A stretch of DNA of 24,063 nt from Branchiostoma floridae (GCF_000003815.2 NC_049995.1:488762-512824), one strand, 5' to 3'; positions 8,901 through 17,574 are shown, counted from the first letter of the stretch. Numbers and translations are program-made. Notes: generated by a model from the letters alone, not told the origin.

Positions 8901-11900
8901 CTACAGAATGTTACCTTCACATGTTGTAGTCTAACACTGGCAACTGTTTTGTTCATTCTTATTTGAACACATTTCTAAATGTAGTGACCTGAGCCCCTCT
9001 AGATCTGGCAAATGCTACATTATGTAACCGAACACCACATGGTGCCTGCTACTTTACCGGTTACCATGGTGACAGCCGTCTGGTCCAGGTCGTTGACCTT
9101 ATTTGTGGCGAAAAGAAGAAGAAAGAAAGCAAAAACAATATGTTCCCTTCTGTGAAGGTAACATAATAAAAGTGAACTTTCTTCATCCACTGAATCAGAT
9201 GTAACTAACGTCAGTAATTCCTCCTGACTTTGTTTTTATCAAATTGTGTGTAAATGGCCTACTTCAATATAGACCCGAATGAGGAAAATCAACTCTCATA
9301 ATCTAACCAGGTTTAAAGACCCAGGTTGTACTATAGAATCACCCAATAAATTGAGCTAACGTTAACTAACAAAAAAAATTAACATCCGGGAAAGAAAGAC
9401 TTCTGCCTCCTTGCATAACTTGATATATCAATAAAACACAGCATTGCTCATACTCGCTATATGTACAAAGTACGAAACAAATCAAACTTTAAATCAACTT
9501 CACAGGAAAATTACGAATAAATTTTCCCTGTTTGTCTTCAAGTGTACTAAGGCTACATTGTCATTGTTATATCTTGTATACCAGTTTGTGAAAAAAATAT
9601 ATAAAAGCAAAAAAAAAGAAAGAAGACGAACATTTTACGTACATGAAAGTTTATCTGTGTCGGTAAAATACATTATAGAAACTAGAGTTCCACGAACACA
9701 TACCTTTGCCAAATAAACCAGGTTTGTTATGTAGAATGATGTCTGTAGACAAATGCGTTACTCATTTCATTTTCTTTATAATTAAATGCTTGGAGTTGGT
9801 TTAAAAAATTTCGGCATTTATTATGCAAATTAGATCCCAATTTACAATTAATTGATATCAAATTGTATCAAGCATTACTTAAGCTATCAGCATACCAAAA
9901 ATCATGATGATCCTTTGATCCATTCTTGACTTATTCTCTTTCAAAGTCTTTAAATACACCTCTTACTCTCTTCCCTCTTTCTCAGTTACATATGTGACAA
10001 CTTTGATGAAAGTACTATAATGGAATGCAGTGGATTTATGAACTTTTCCTAATCAATTATGCAAATTAGCTGTTAACTTGCATAATAAGTATCACATTAT
10101 ATAAGTCTTCATTTAGGCTATCTACATGCCGAAAATCATGACGATCCGTCAACACGTTAATATTTTCTCATTAATTATGCAAACGAGATCATCATTTGCA
10201 TGATAAATATGTATTGACATTTCTCTCTTTCTCAGCTACATATGTGACAAGTTTTAAAGCCCTATCATGGAATGTAGTGAATTTATAAAATATCCTCATT
10301 AATTATGCAAATTAGCTGTTGATTTGAATAATTGTTATCTCATTATGTAGGTCTTCACTTACGCTACCTACATACAAAAAAACATGATGATCCGTCAACA
10401 TGTTCATATTTTTCTCATTAATTATGCAAATGAGGTCATCATTTGCATAATTGATATCTGTCGACATTTCTCTCCTTCCCAGCTACATATGTGACAAGTT
10501 TGAAAGTCCTATCATGGAATGTAGTGGATTTATAATTTTTCCTCATTAATTATGCAAATTAGCTGCTGATTTGCATAATTAGTATACCATTATGTAAGTC
10601 ATCACTCATTCTATCTACATACCCAAAAATCATGACGATCCGTCAACACGTTGTAGAGTTATTCTCATCCAAAGTTTGAAAGGAAACCGGCGCCTGCAGT
10701 TCCAAAAAAGCCGCTAGGGGGCCCAAACTCACAGCACTTACCCTCTGCCTCCAGGGCTATCTACCACTCAAAAATCATGATCACAGCATGTCCAGAACAC
10801 GAGATATCAAAAATTGAGGTTCTGCTGCAGTACCTTAGCAAGCCGCTAAGGGGCCCATTATCGAACTTGACCTTCGTTTTCCCGACCCCTACCCACCTAC
10901 CAAATATTATCGGGATCCATCCAAGACTTCTTGAGTTATGCTGTTAACAGACAGACAGACAGACAGACACACAGACACACAGACTCACAAGCCCAAAACA
11001 TAACCTTAGCCATTCTGGCAAAGGTAAAAATTGCTAACACTTAACTTCCAACACTGAATTCAACTATGGGCACTTACCCCTCTAAATTTTCGGTCAATCT
11101 CCGTCAACCTTGTTCACAGAATATCCCTTTCTATATACAGCAGTGACTTTAGGAACACACCACTTTTGCAGGAACGCTCAACAGAGACGGGGGCGACATA
11201 GACTTTCTGATACTTTCTGACCCCCTCCTGCAAAAGTGGTGTGTTCCTGACGTCACTGCTGGAGATAGAGAGGGTCATTCTGTCACAGTGAACAAGGTCG
11301 ACGGAGATTAACCTAACCTTTAGAGGGGTAAGTTCCTATAGTTTAATTCAGTGTTGGAAGTAAAGTTTAGCAATTCTTCTATTATCTTACGTACTTCCCC
11401 AGCGTAGCACGTTCCAACTGGTGCTGGTTACGGACGGCTGCAAGTCCTTCGTCCTGTTTAACTATGACCAGATCCAGTTCCTACAAAGTGGCAGCAGCGG
11501 TGGTAATGGGACGAATGGTACAGGACCGAATCCAGCACAGGTATGGACACCATGGGGACATATATTACTGTAAATGCAGAAACTTTCGAGGTGGTTTAAT
11601 GTTCGCGTTTTTCGCGGTGGTCGCTTCACCGCGAATTTAAAACCACCGCGAACAGTTCCCCATGGCAATAAGAGACTACAGTGTATGGTGCTACCGTGAA
11701 CTTAAAACCACCGCGAAAAGTCTTTTTCAAATTAAATCCCCGCGAACTTAAATGCATTTACAGTAGTTGATTAATTTACATTGTACCAACCATACCTGCG
11801 TTATTACTTTCTTAAGTTTATATTGATGGCGTCATTAAAATGCTCCTATTTTAATATCATAATCACATTATTATTGTAACTAAAAGGTCGAACTTCAAAG

Positions 11901-14900
11901 TGGACAATAAGTGTATTGGAACAAACGTTTTGAAATTCCCGTGATAACATTTATGTCGGTAGGGAACTTTTGGCACCTTTTGGGAGATAATAATACAGTA
12001 TATATTTAAAAAAACTCACAAAAGTTCACAAAGAAAAGCCAACCCTGCTTTATTGTAGTTTTGTAACTTAAAACTTTACAATACTTGCGTTTTACCTCTT
12101 TCAAAAGCCCTTTTTTGCTCTTGTGAATGGTCCAGAGCCAGTCGCCATATACACTATGATGAACATATTAAATATACTATAGATAATCAAGGGTTAATGA
12201 CCCCACCCGAGGTGTATATGGTGTCACAACGCCTGGTCTTTTGCTATAACTACTGAATAAAACCACTTCGTTCGCTTCACTCACTGGTTGGTGTCGATTC
12301 ATTCTGACCAATCAGAAGGAGCCATACACACCGGGATGGCCGGAATCTATGTGTTACGGCGTCATAACCAACAAGGAACGGGGCCTTCTGATTGGTCCGC
12401 GGCGCCTGGTTATAATGACAATGATCTTTATTGTATATTCCTGCCCAACATGGGCTAAATGCATTGAGTTGGATAACTTAAGTATACGTGAAACAGGTTA
12501 CATCTTATATCATCTAAAATCTACATAGTCTCTTGTCTCTTTTTGAAACTGGTGTAAACAAATTTACGAATCTTTTCCAGTACTTTCTATTTATTAGTCG
12601 ACATAATGTAGTTGAACATTTCGTCCTTGCTTAAACACGTATATTCATTATCTAATTGTAGTGTACTTACGAGAGATTTGCGCATCTCTGTGTATAGTGG
12701 GTATTCTAAAAGAAAATGTACTTCATTCTCTACACGTAATGTTGCAAAATGTACATATTCTGTCGTTTGGAGGAGTCTTGTTGTGTCTACCAACTTCAAT
12801 TTGTAGTGAATCGTCGCTAATACTTAGTTTACTCATGGCTCGGCGGTGATAGAAATTTCGGATATCGAGATATTTTTCTCGCTCATATGTATGTTTAATT
12901 CTTCTGTAAGTTCTTAGCTGGTTTCTTTGATTCTCTTTTTTACCGCAAAATTTCAATTCTGAGAAAAAAATGTTGAAGAAAGTTTTATGATAATTGCATT
13001 TAAATGAACTGACATCTCGTGTTCAAAGGTCGGGATCAACGGGGGAGATGGAACCCACTACACGATCCACCCGTACTCCAGAACCACCAACCTGTACAAC
13101 CTGCCGACATGGACTGACCCGGCCGTGTCAGGGCCTGCTGGACGCTGGTACCGGAGGACTGACCAGGCTCTTATCGGCAACACCCCAGCTTTAGGTACAA
13201 TCTTCTGTTCTTCATTGTTGGAATAACATTACAGCAGTGTTGTGCGATATGTGTGTGCGTACGTGTGTGTGTGCGTGTGTGTGTGTACATGCACGCGTCC
13301 GTACGTGTGTTTATGCGTGTGTATGTCTGCGCACGTCGTGTATGTGTGTGTGTGCGTGCATGCTTGCATGTGGGTGTGCGTGTATGTGCGTGCATTCGTG
13401 TTTTATGTATCTGTGTGTGTGTGGGGGGGGGGGGTATGTGTGTGTGTGTATGAGCGTCGTGTGTGTGTGTGTGTGCGTGCGTGTGTGCATTCGTGCACGC
13501 GAGCGTGTGTATGTGTGTGTGTGAGAGAGAGAAAGTTAATCTAGTGACTAGTAGCAAATAAGAAAGAGATAACAGTCATTACTTAAGTGATGGATGCACT
13601 GACTTTACGGATAAATCGTGAAGTAGTGCTCTCTTTATCCCTAAATACAATTCTATTGACATTACAGTCTGCCCATCGTCATACTCCCAGAGGCGCGGGG
13701 AAAAGTGTCTAAAGATGTTTAAAAAGCCGACCAAGTCTTACACTGGTGCAAAAGCAACATGCGCTTCAGAGGGGGCAGAACTCTTCATCATCCGCAGTCA
13801 TGCTGACACTGAATGGGTAGTTGGAATGCTCGCGGACTTTAATAGGTAAGAGAAAAACCTATTCTCCTCTCATGCGAGGGCCACCACACTACATGTTCAG
13901 CAACGACCTGGCAAACCGGCCCACGGGTCTACTTTGTCGCTGAGTTGTCGTTGAACAGTCGTCAAGAAAAAAATGTACCTATTGGTGTTCTTCTCCTAAA
14001 CAGTGTTAGTATCCTGGGCTCAGATTTCTGAAGTGAGTAGTGACTTTGTCAGTACCATCACCAAGAAGGCAATGGGTCGAAAGTTTTCGGTGTCATATTT
14101 AGTATGTTTTCCCCGATGGGGAACTGCATATAATTTTTGCCGGTGCTAGTTCTTCTTCATTTTGTTCTACTGTCAGGATCAAATGAAGGCTTAGATCCAC
14201 GTTACGATATTAGCTGTATATTACGTATATGATCATTTTTTAATCGCGCACAATATATAGGGCAAGGCTAATGGTATAGTATTGTGTTGACAAAAGGCTA
14301 CGGCTTTCTCGAAAATATTGCCTTTCTGCCATGGTATAAACTAGATTTAGACGTTGTCGGGAATTAGCATATAGCCAAGGGACGTGAACCAATCAAAAGG
14401 CCAATTTCATGCTGGTTATGACGCAGTAACAGACGAAAAATCAATAACAGCCGTGCATTAAATAGTTTCATTAACACATATGTGTTAATTAAGGGTTAAT
14501 GACCCGCCCCGAGGTGTATATGGTGTCATAACGCCTGGTCCTTTGCTATAGCCACCGAATAAAGCCACCGAGTGAGCGAAGTGCAATTATTGTGCACTAT
14601 TATCATATAGCCTACCCAAACTGACCCATTTAAGTGACAAATTCCTTTATAAAACATACATCTTTTCTTCAGTACATTGAATAAATTTGAACAGTGAATT
14701 TGAACAACATACAACTTGGCTTCGCTTACTCGGTGGTTTCATTCGGTGGTTATAGAGCATTCATGGACCAGGCGTTATGACACCATATACACATCGGGGC
14801 CGGTCAGTAACCCTATGCTGTACGCCAAAGACATAGGTGAAATCTATTCTGGTAATATTTTTTATTCTTGTCTATTTTTACCATGGATCATAGTCGTACT

Positions 14901-15774
14901 GGGAAAAAGCGTGATGTGTGGATCGGCCTGACGGATGAAGACACTGAAGGCACGTTCGTGTGGGAGGACGGCACACCTTTTAATGTAACCGGTTACGCAC
15001 CCTGGGCTGAAGGCGCACACGAACATAACAACGAGTAAGAAACCATTCATTACACTAGCATAAGTGAGCATCTGCGCTTGACCCTCTCTCCCACATGTTA
15101 AACGTTGCATCCTCACCTCACCTTACCGGTCCCTTAGCCTCACCGGTTGTAGGGACAGCAATGCCATCAACATAAGTTTTCCATCTTCGTCTATCTTTCT
15201 TTGGCCAATGATTTTAGCTGGTGTACTGTCCCTTTTTGTACCGGTACTTCTTTGGCTATTGCTCGTACTACTTGGCCCTCCGGTAAGAGAGCCTTTCAGC
15301 GCAATACTAGCTATAGGGTTGGTGGGAGCTCGGCGGACAAGTAACCTGTCGTGGGTAGCTTGACATGTCCCTTTTTCTTTCCTTCTTCTCTTGTATGTAT
15401 GATGTATAAAATGAAAACAGTGAAAAAACGTCTTATTCCTCTTCTGAAGGTTTCTTGATTTTGTTATACCCAAATCAAAAACGGAACATTCAATTACTGT
15501 TCAATTGCTGGTTTCCGAGTCCACATACACATATAGACACAAATTCACACGCATCAATAATTGATACAATTTGTCACGGCACATGAACTCAAGCTCCATT
15601 CAGGCAGTGACTATGCGCGTTATATCTTCCAGGTTCCGGAACTGTGTCTTCATCAATAAGCGGAAAAACTGGCTGTGGTACGTTCAAAAATGTAGAGGAC
15701 CCTGGGAGCTGTATGCGGGGCCAAATTCCTACATCTGCGCAAAGAACGCAGTCCCCGCAGCGCCCGATTGCTAA
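5842..15774 (+). CDS. Secreted NIDO domain plus C-type lectin-like domain protein, 8 exons, 421 aa
   Basis: Exons: 5842-5901, 6573-6719, 7112-7405, 11403-11540, 13029-13194, 13668-13845, 14894-15034, 15633-15774. All introns are GT-AG, and the phases (0,0,0,0,1,2,2) join into one 1266-nt frame ending in TAA. Residues 1-20 are a hydrophobic signal peptide (MRQLTLPACLLASLAFTTAQ). About 26-260 form a NIDO domain, as in nidogen and mucin-4 relatives: FYPYGP, LYVNTNGAISF across the exon 2/3 junction, AAFFTDI, TWTYIATWHEVG, TFQLVLVTDG, SFVLFNYDQI, GINGGDG. About 269-421 form a long-form C-type lectin-like domain with Cys 270, 282, 300, 379, 395 and 410 and WIGL at 337-340. Predicted N-glycosylation sequons are NHT, NGT (twice) and NVT. 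The product is probably extracellular and binds matrix, a partner protein or sugar. The ligand is unknown. Start choice: the signal peptide and in-phase splice. A donor at 5906 with an acceptor at 6583 is an alternative first junction. Confidence 0.88.
6573..6719 (+). CDS. Exon 2: start of NIDO domain
   Basis: 49 codons between the acceptor ggtag and the donor gtaagt, phase 0-0. Contains FYPYGPGTADI and, near its end, the TQFPFFGNTYNSLY segment that leads into the NIDO core strand. An acceptor at 6582 (ccag) would need the alternative exon 1 donor at 5906 to keep the frame. Confidence 0.8.
7112..7405 (+). CDS. Exon 3: NIDO core
   Basis: 98 codons, acceptor ttttccgtag, donor gtaagt, phase 0-0. 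Begins VNTNGAISFGG, then AAFFTDIQTNHTG, IYHRET and TWTYIATWHEVGM, all in the order expected for a NIDO domain. Confidence 0.92.
7406..8364 (+). other. Intron 3, first part (repeat fragments only)
   Basis: Besides the SINE fragment at 7583-7680, this part holds A- and T-rich runs and a small inverted repeat at about 7873-7905 (tcaggtcca / tggacctga). The open frames here (for example minus strand 7581-7949 and 8099-8374) run through homopolymers and repeat sequence and are not credible genes. Confidence 0.5.
7583..7680 (+). mobile_element. SINE body fragment (5'-truncated) in intron 3
   Basis: The block aggccatgttgatttgatta, then atggatgacatcc, ctcgcaccaat and an A-rich tract with ggtttgg, matches the body of the tRNA-headed element at 8365-8561 read on the opposite strand. 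No tRNA head is present here, so it is a truncated copy. Confidence 0.55.
8365..8561 (-). mobile_element. tRNA-Leu/Ser-headed SINE in intron 3
   Basis: On the minus strand, 8561-8472 reads as a 90-nt type II tRNA-like head. The A box is TGGCCGAGAGGTCTAGGGCGC and the B box is GGGTTCGAACCC. The body then matches 7583-7640, followed by an A-rich tail. The expected acceptor stem and anticodon stem do not pair properly, which argues for a SINE head or tRNA pseudogene and against a functional tRNA. Confidence 0.65.
8908..9164. mobile_element. Candidate MITE with ATGTTACCTTCACA termini in intron 3
   Basis: Perfect 14-bp inverted ends (ATGTTACCTTCACA at 8908, TGTGAAGGTAACAT ending at 9164) enclose about 230 bp containing ttaccggttaccatggtgac. 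No clear target duplication was found, so class assignment is open. Confidence 0.5.
9165..9642 (+). other. Intron 3 stretch, nothing recognised
   Basis: AT-rich intronic sequence with no inverted repeat or coding motif that I can support. The open frame at 9444-9716 (+) is lysine-rich low complexity and ends in the short relic at 9643-9679. Confidence 0.4.
9643..9679 (+). repeat. Short copy of the sequence at 1050-1086
   Basis: catgaaagtttatctgtg and the following cggtaaaatacattataga match 1050-1086 with few differences, on the same strand. At 1050 this sequence abuts the Penelope-like 3' tail, so it may be the far end of that element or an independent small repeat. Confidence 0.5.
9790..10948 (+). 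repeat. Dispersed repeat with ~245-bp internal tandem units (copy 1)
   Basis: Four internal units are anchored by cataccaaaaatcatgacgatcc-like blocks at 9891, 10125, 10371 and 10618 (spacing 234, 246, 247). Each unit also carries tacatatgtgacaag, a tatcatggaatgtagtggattt block and ttaattatgcaaattagc. The unique 3' part (gggcccattatcgaactt, then the cctaccaaatat and ttgagttatgctg segments) leads into a CAGA tail. A second copy lies at 19870-20690. Confidence 0.75.
10949..10985 (+). repeat. CAGA/CACA microsatellite tail of the dispersed repeat
   Basis: Five or more CAGA units followed by cacacagacacacag, directly after gagttatgctgttaa. The second dispersed copy ends in the same way at about 20624-20650, so the tail belongs to the element. 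Confidence 0.7.
11026..11378. mobile_element. 350-bp foldback made of two inverted Penelope-like 3' tails
   Basis: Left arm (aaaaattgctaacac..cttccaacactgaatt) and right arm (aattcagtgttggaag..tttagcaattctt) are inverted copies that pair almost to the centre near 11170-11200. The right arm matches the 3' tail of the relic at 1049-1260 read on its minus strand, beginning with the caacagagacgggg block that encodes the last residues of the endonuclease. The foldback ends 24 bp before exon 4. Confidence 0.75.
11403..11540 (+). CDS. Exon 4: end of NIDO core and Gly/Asn linker
   Basis: 46 codons, acceptor cttccccag, donor gtatgg, phase 0-0. Encodes RSTFQLVLVTDGCKSFVLFN followed by YDQIQF, then a Gly/Ser/Asn-rich insert with two NGT glycosylation sequons. 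The TFQ-VL-TDG and F-NY-I pattern is the conserved C-terminal half of NIDO. Confidence 0.9.
11568..11763 (-). mobile_element. MITE with CTGTAAATGCA termini, second copy, in intron 4
   Basis: Inverted ends CTGTAAATGCA / TGCATTTACAG with TA on each side (11566-11567, 11764-11765). Its reverse complement aligns along its length with 5573-5779, so the two copies of one family lie in opposite orientations. It begins 27 bp after the exon 4 donor. Confidence 0.8.
11766..12189 (+). other. Intron 4 stretch, nothing recognised
   Basis: AT-rich sequence without inverted ends, RNA features or coding motifs. Confidence 0.4.
12190..12410. mobile_element. Relic of the AGGGTTAATGACC MITE with a nested inverted repeat
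   Basis: 12190-12286 matches the left arm of the full element at 14492-14814 (agggttaatgacc, ggtgtatatggtgtca, acgcctggtc). Immediately after lies an inverted pair gaccaatcagaagg (12306-12319) / ccttctgattggtc (12384-12397), perfect over 14 bp. The matching right terminus of the MITE is not present in recognisable form. Confidence 0.6.
12412..12985 (-). pseudogene. Non-LTR retrotransposon, C-terminal and 3' end relic
   Basis: Minus-strand frames 12956-12723 and 12799-12587 together resemble the C-terminal segment of CR1/Jockey-like reverse transcriptase proteins. The first has KLSISDDSLQIEVGRHN followed by RICTFCN. The second continues with NEVHFLLEYPLY and a charged end. The frames overlap with a shift near 12745-12760, and the Cys of the usual C-P-LY is replaced by E-Y-P-LY. 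The 3' end is an AATAAAGATCATTGTCATT-like tail at about 12412-12432, typical of non-LTR 3' termini. A dead fragment in intron 4; family assignment is tentative. Confidence 0.6.
13029..13194 (+). CDS. Exon 5: NIDO C-terminus
   Basis: 166 nt, acceptor ttcaaag, donor gtacaa, phase 0 to 1. Begins VGINGGDGTHYTIHPYS, then NLYNLPTW and GPAGRWYRRTD, matching the closing G-(F/I)-N-x-GDG and P-G-RW segment of NIDO domains. Confidence 0.9.
13236..13533 (+). repeat. Imperfect (TG)n microsatellite with a G12 run, intron 5
   Basis: About 300 bp of TG/CG/TA alternation, including a run of 12 G at 13423-13434 and a short GA tract at the end. Open frames on both strands through it are cysteine/valine or histidine/threonine artefacts. 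Confidence 0.92.
13668..13845 (+). CDS. Exon 6: first part of C-type lectin-like domain
   Basis: 178 nt, acceptor acattacag, donor gtaaga, phase 1 to 2. Encodes CPSSYSQRRGEKCLKMF, then SYTGAKATCASEGAELFIIR and a helix-like segment ending GMLADFN. The Cys pair at 270/282 and C300 are the usual long-form CTLD positions. Confidence 0.92.
13846..14491 (+). other. Intron 6, first part, nothing recognised
   Basis: AT-rich intronic sequence. A short stretch at about 14391-14412 (aaccaatcaaaaggcc) faintly resembles the CCAAT-like inverted pair at 12306-12397, but too little remains to call an element. Confidence 0.4.
14492..14814. mobile_element. MITE with 50-bp AGGGTTA..GACC inverted ends, intron 6
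   Basis: Left end agggttaatgacc, ggtgtatatggtgtcataac, gcctggtcc. The reverse complement of the right end reads the same over about 50 bp with four differences, and similarity continues inward through caccgaataaagccaccgag. No clear target duplication. It ends 79 bp before exon 7. A relic of the same family is at 12190. Confidence 0.8.
14894..15034 (+). CDS. Exon 7: CTLD core with WIGL
   Basis: 141 nt, acceptor gatcatag, donor gtaaga, phase 2 to 2. Encodes VWIGLTDEDTEGTFVWEDG, then TPFNVTGYAPWAEG. The W-I-G-L motif and F-x-W-x-DG are standard CTLD features. The usual E-P-N or Q-P-D calcium/sugar triplet is absent after W365. Confidence 0.92.
15035..15632 (+). other. Intron 7, no element recognised
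   Basis: Intronic sequence. A 116-codon open frame on the minus strand (15123-15473) has no recognisable domain and lies inside the intron; I do not call it. Confidence 0.4.
15633..15774 (+). CDS. Exon 8: CTLD C-terminus and stop
   Basis: 142 nt, acceptor atcttccag, phase 2 in, stop TAA at 15772-15774. Encodes FRNCVFINKRKNWLWYVQKC, then PNSYICAKN and a short tail ending in Cys 421. C379, C395 and C410 complete the CTLD disulfides. The W-N-D calcium motif before C395 is replaced by W-Y-V. Confidence 0.92.
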
Positions 15775-15840
15775 ACACACAAGGGATTCTGTCAATAGCT
15801 AGCTTTGTACTAGGTTGTTATTCATTCGCATGTGTACTGT

Positions 15841-15955
15841 TAGCCTAGGTACCGTCCGATTTCTACCGGGACTCCTTACACTCGCTACCCTAAAAATACT
15901 TTTTAGGGCAGCGAGTGTAAGGAAACCCGGTAGAAATCGGATGGTACCCAGGCTA
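15841..15955. repeat. 115-bp near-perfect palindrome (hairpin element)
   Basis: Two 56-bp arms (tagcctaggtaccgtccgat .. ctaaaaa) separated by 3 bp, with five mismatches. It lies 67 bp after the stop codon, probably in the 3' UTR, and would fold into a long RNA hairpin. It looks like a small foldback/MITE. No target duplication was determined. Confidence 0.85.
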
Positions 15956-16928
15956 GTGTACTGTGGCCTCATTGCAGTATGTTAGGCTCAGGTCCCATTT
16001 GAAACCGGGGCATGGACGGAATGTTTGCGGGAAGTGAAGATAAAGGAGCTTACCAAGGAATATACACAAACCAGAAACCAACCTACACTCTTCATCTCAC
16101 AGAATAGATGAAGTTTTGACATGTATATTGCGAACTTAAGTTTCGGTCAATTATATAAATTGCACTAGGCAATATCTCCGTGTCGTAATTGGGAAAGGAT
16201 GATCGGACACCCTGTGTATTTGTATACCCCCGTACTAAGAATGGTTTGGTCTGTATTACATCACGTGATTGATCATTTTGTGACAGTATCATTGTGCAAC
16301 CTTGCACCCGCCCGCCCATCCCACGGGTTTCTTTGTACCAAACTGAAGAAAAAACATTAAAGAACTCGCAACCGCCACCTCACAGATTCTCCACAGGCTC
16401 CTGTCTTTCCTACCTCGTAACTAACTAGACAAAGGCCGTCGCCATTCAAAACAAAACAAACCCCTCAAATTCGAGCGATTCATAACTTTTGAGAGGCTGA
16501 CAATAAGCAAAATCGTACTTAGGCCACATGCGTGCAACATTATTGTAATAAATGGTAAAATGTTAATCAAAGCTGCCCATAGGAAGACGAAGTGAAGTAA
16601 ATACAGCTTTCAGTGAGTGTAGGTTAAAATGTTTAATTGCCTTTTTACCAAGAATTCAATGAATTGTTATTTCCGTTTATGTCCACTAGTCAGTATTAGG
16701 TCATGGGCAAAGCTAGTTTTAACATAGCATCTGTTTGGTAATTAGTTTCTTGACCCCAGCTTACAAACGATACTTATGATATTTTGGACAATGTAATCGT
16801 CATATTTTTTTAAACTTTTGCCAGTGACAAGATATTGCATCGAACAGATGAAGTGTGCCTTACGTTAGGGTAATAATGCTTTGTCTTTTTAATTACGGTT
16901 TCGAATTTGTTTGGATAGGTTGTAAGTA
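15956..16928. other. Downstream intergenic stretch, nothing else recognised
   Basis: Apart from the candidate poly(A) signals there is no inverted repeat, RNA gene or coding motif. The open frame at 16092-16319 (-) is unsupported. Confidence 0.4.
16547..16552 (+). terminator. Candidate poly(A) signal of the NIDO-lectin gene
   Basis: First canonical AATAAA after the stop codon on this strand. A variant ATTAAA occurs earlier at about 16356. Which is used cannot be decided from sequence alone. Confidence 0.25.
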
Positions 16929-17175
16929 AAGGTAGTATCTCACTGCACTTGGGGCAGCGGTGCGGCACTGCGCGGTTCGTTCACTGTGGCACTGTTGTGT
17001 TATTTTTGCCGATTTTTTTATAACTTAGATATTCTGTAATACGTAAAAGTATGACTTAGAAGACAAAAATACATAAAACGTAATGAAATTAATTCTTTAT
17101 CTCCGAAAATCGTTGAGTAATATTTCGAACCCCGCAGTGCGCACCGGTACCCCAAGGGCAGTGAGATACCACCTT
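16929..17175. mobile_element. MITE with AGGTAGTATCTCACTGC ends and TAA target duplication
   Basis: Left end aaggtagtatctcactgcac and following ttggggcagcggtgc; the right end is its inverted copy (gcaccggtaccccaagggca, gtgagataccacctt) with a few differences over about 40 bp. TAA flanks both sides. A 3-bp TWA duplication is typical of PIF/Harbinger-derived MITEs. Confidence 0.75.
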
Positions 17176-17574
17176 AAGAAAATCTGGGGGGGGGGGGTAT
17201 ATTTGTTTATTCCTTTTATTTCTTTGCTTTATGTCATGATACTTGAATAACTTACCTGTGTGACTTACATGATAAAAGTAGATTGTCATACAAGTTGTTA
17301 CTTTTTATTCTTTTAGTCTTTTTCTTACGTACACCTTTAGGCAAAAAACAACAACACATTCCATAAGGACAACAGCTACAATTTTATTACAACAAAGTTG
17401 AACTGACATGATGTCCGTGTGGCGATGATTTGCCAACACTTGTTTATTGAGAGAAGACGTGCAATATACAGACAGCAGTAGAATATACTGCTATCATTCA
17501 TTTGTATGAAATACGATGGTAAACATTTATGGTGTTATTCAATCCGTTGGAAGCCGATAACTTATTCAGTTATA
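17176..17574. other. Intergenic stretch with a G12 run
   Basis: Contains 12 consecutive G at 17186-17197; otherwise nothing recognised. Confidence 0.4.

Noticed and set aside
13171-13557. His/Thr-rich and Cys/Val-rich open frames in intron 5
   Set aside because: Translations of a TG microsatellite.
15123-15473. 116-codon minus-strand open frame
   Set aside because: Lies in intron 7 of a well supported gene, has no recognisable motif, and its composition resembles surrounding intronic DNA.
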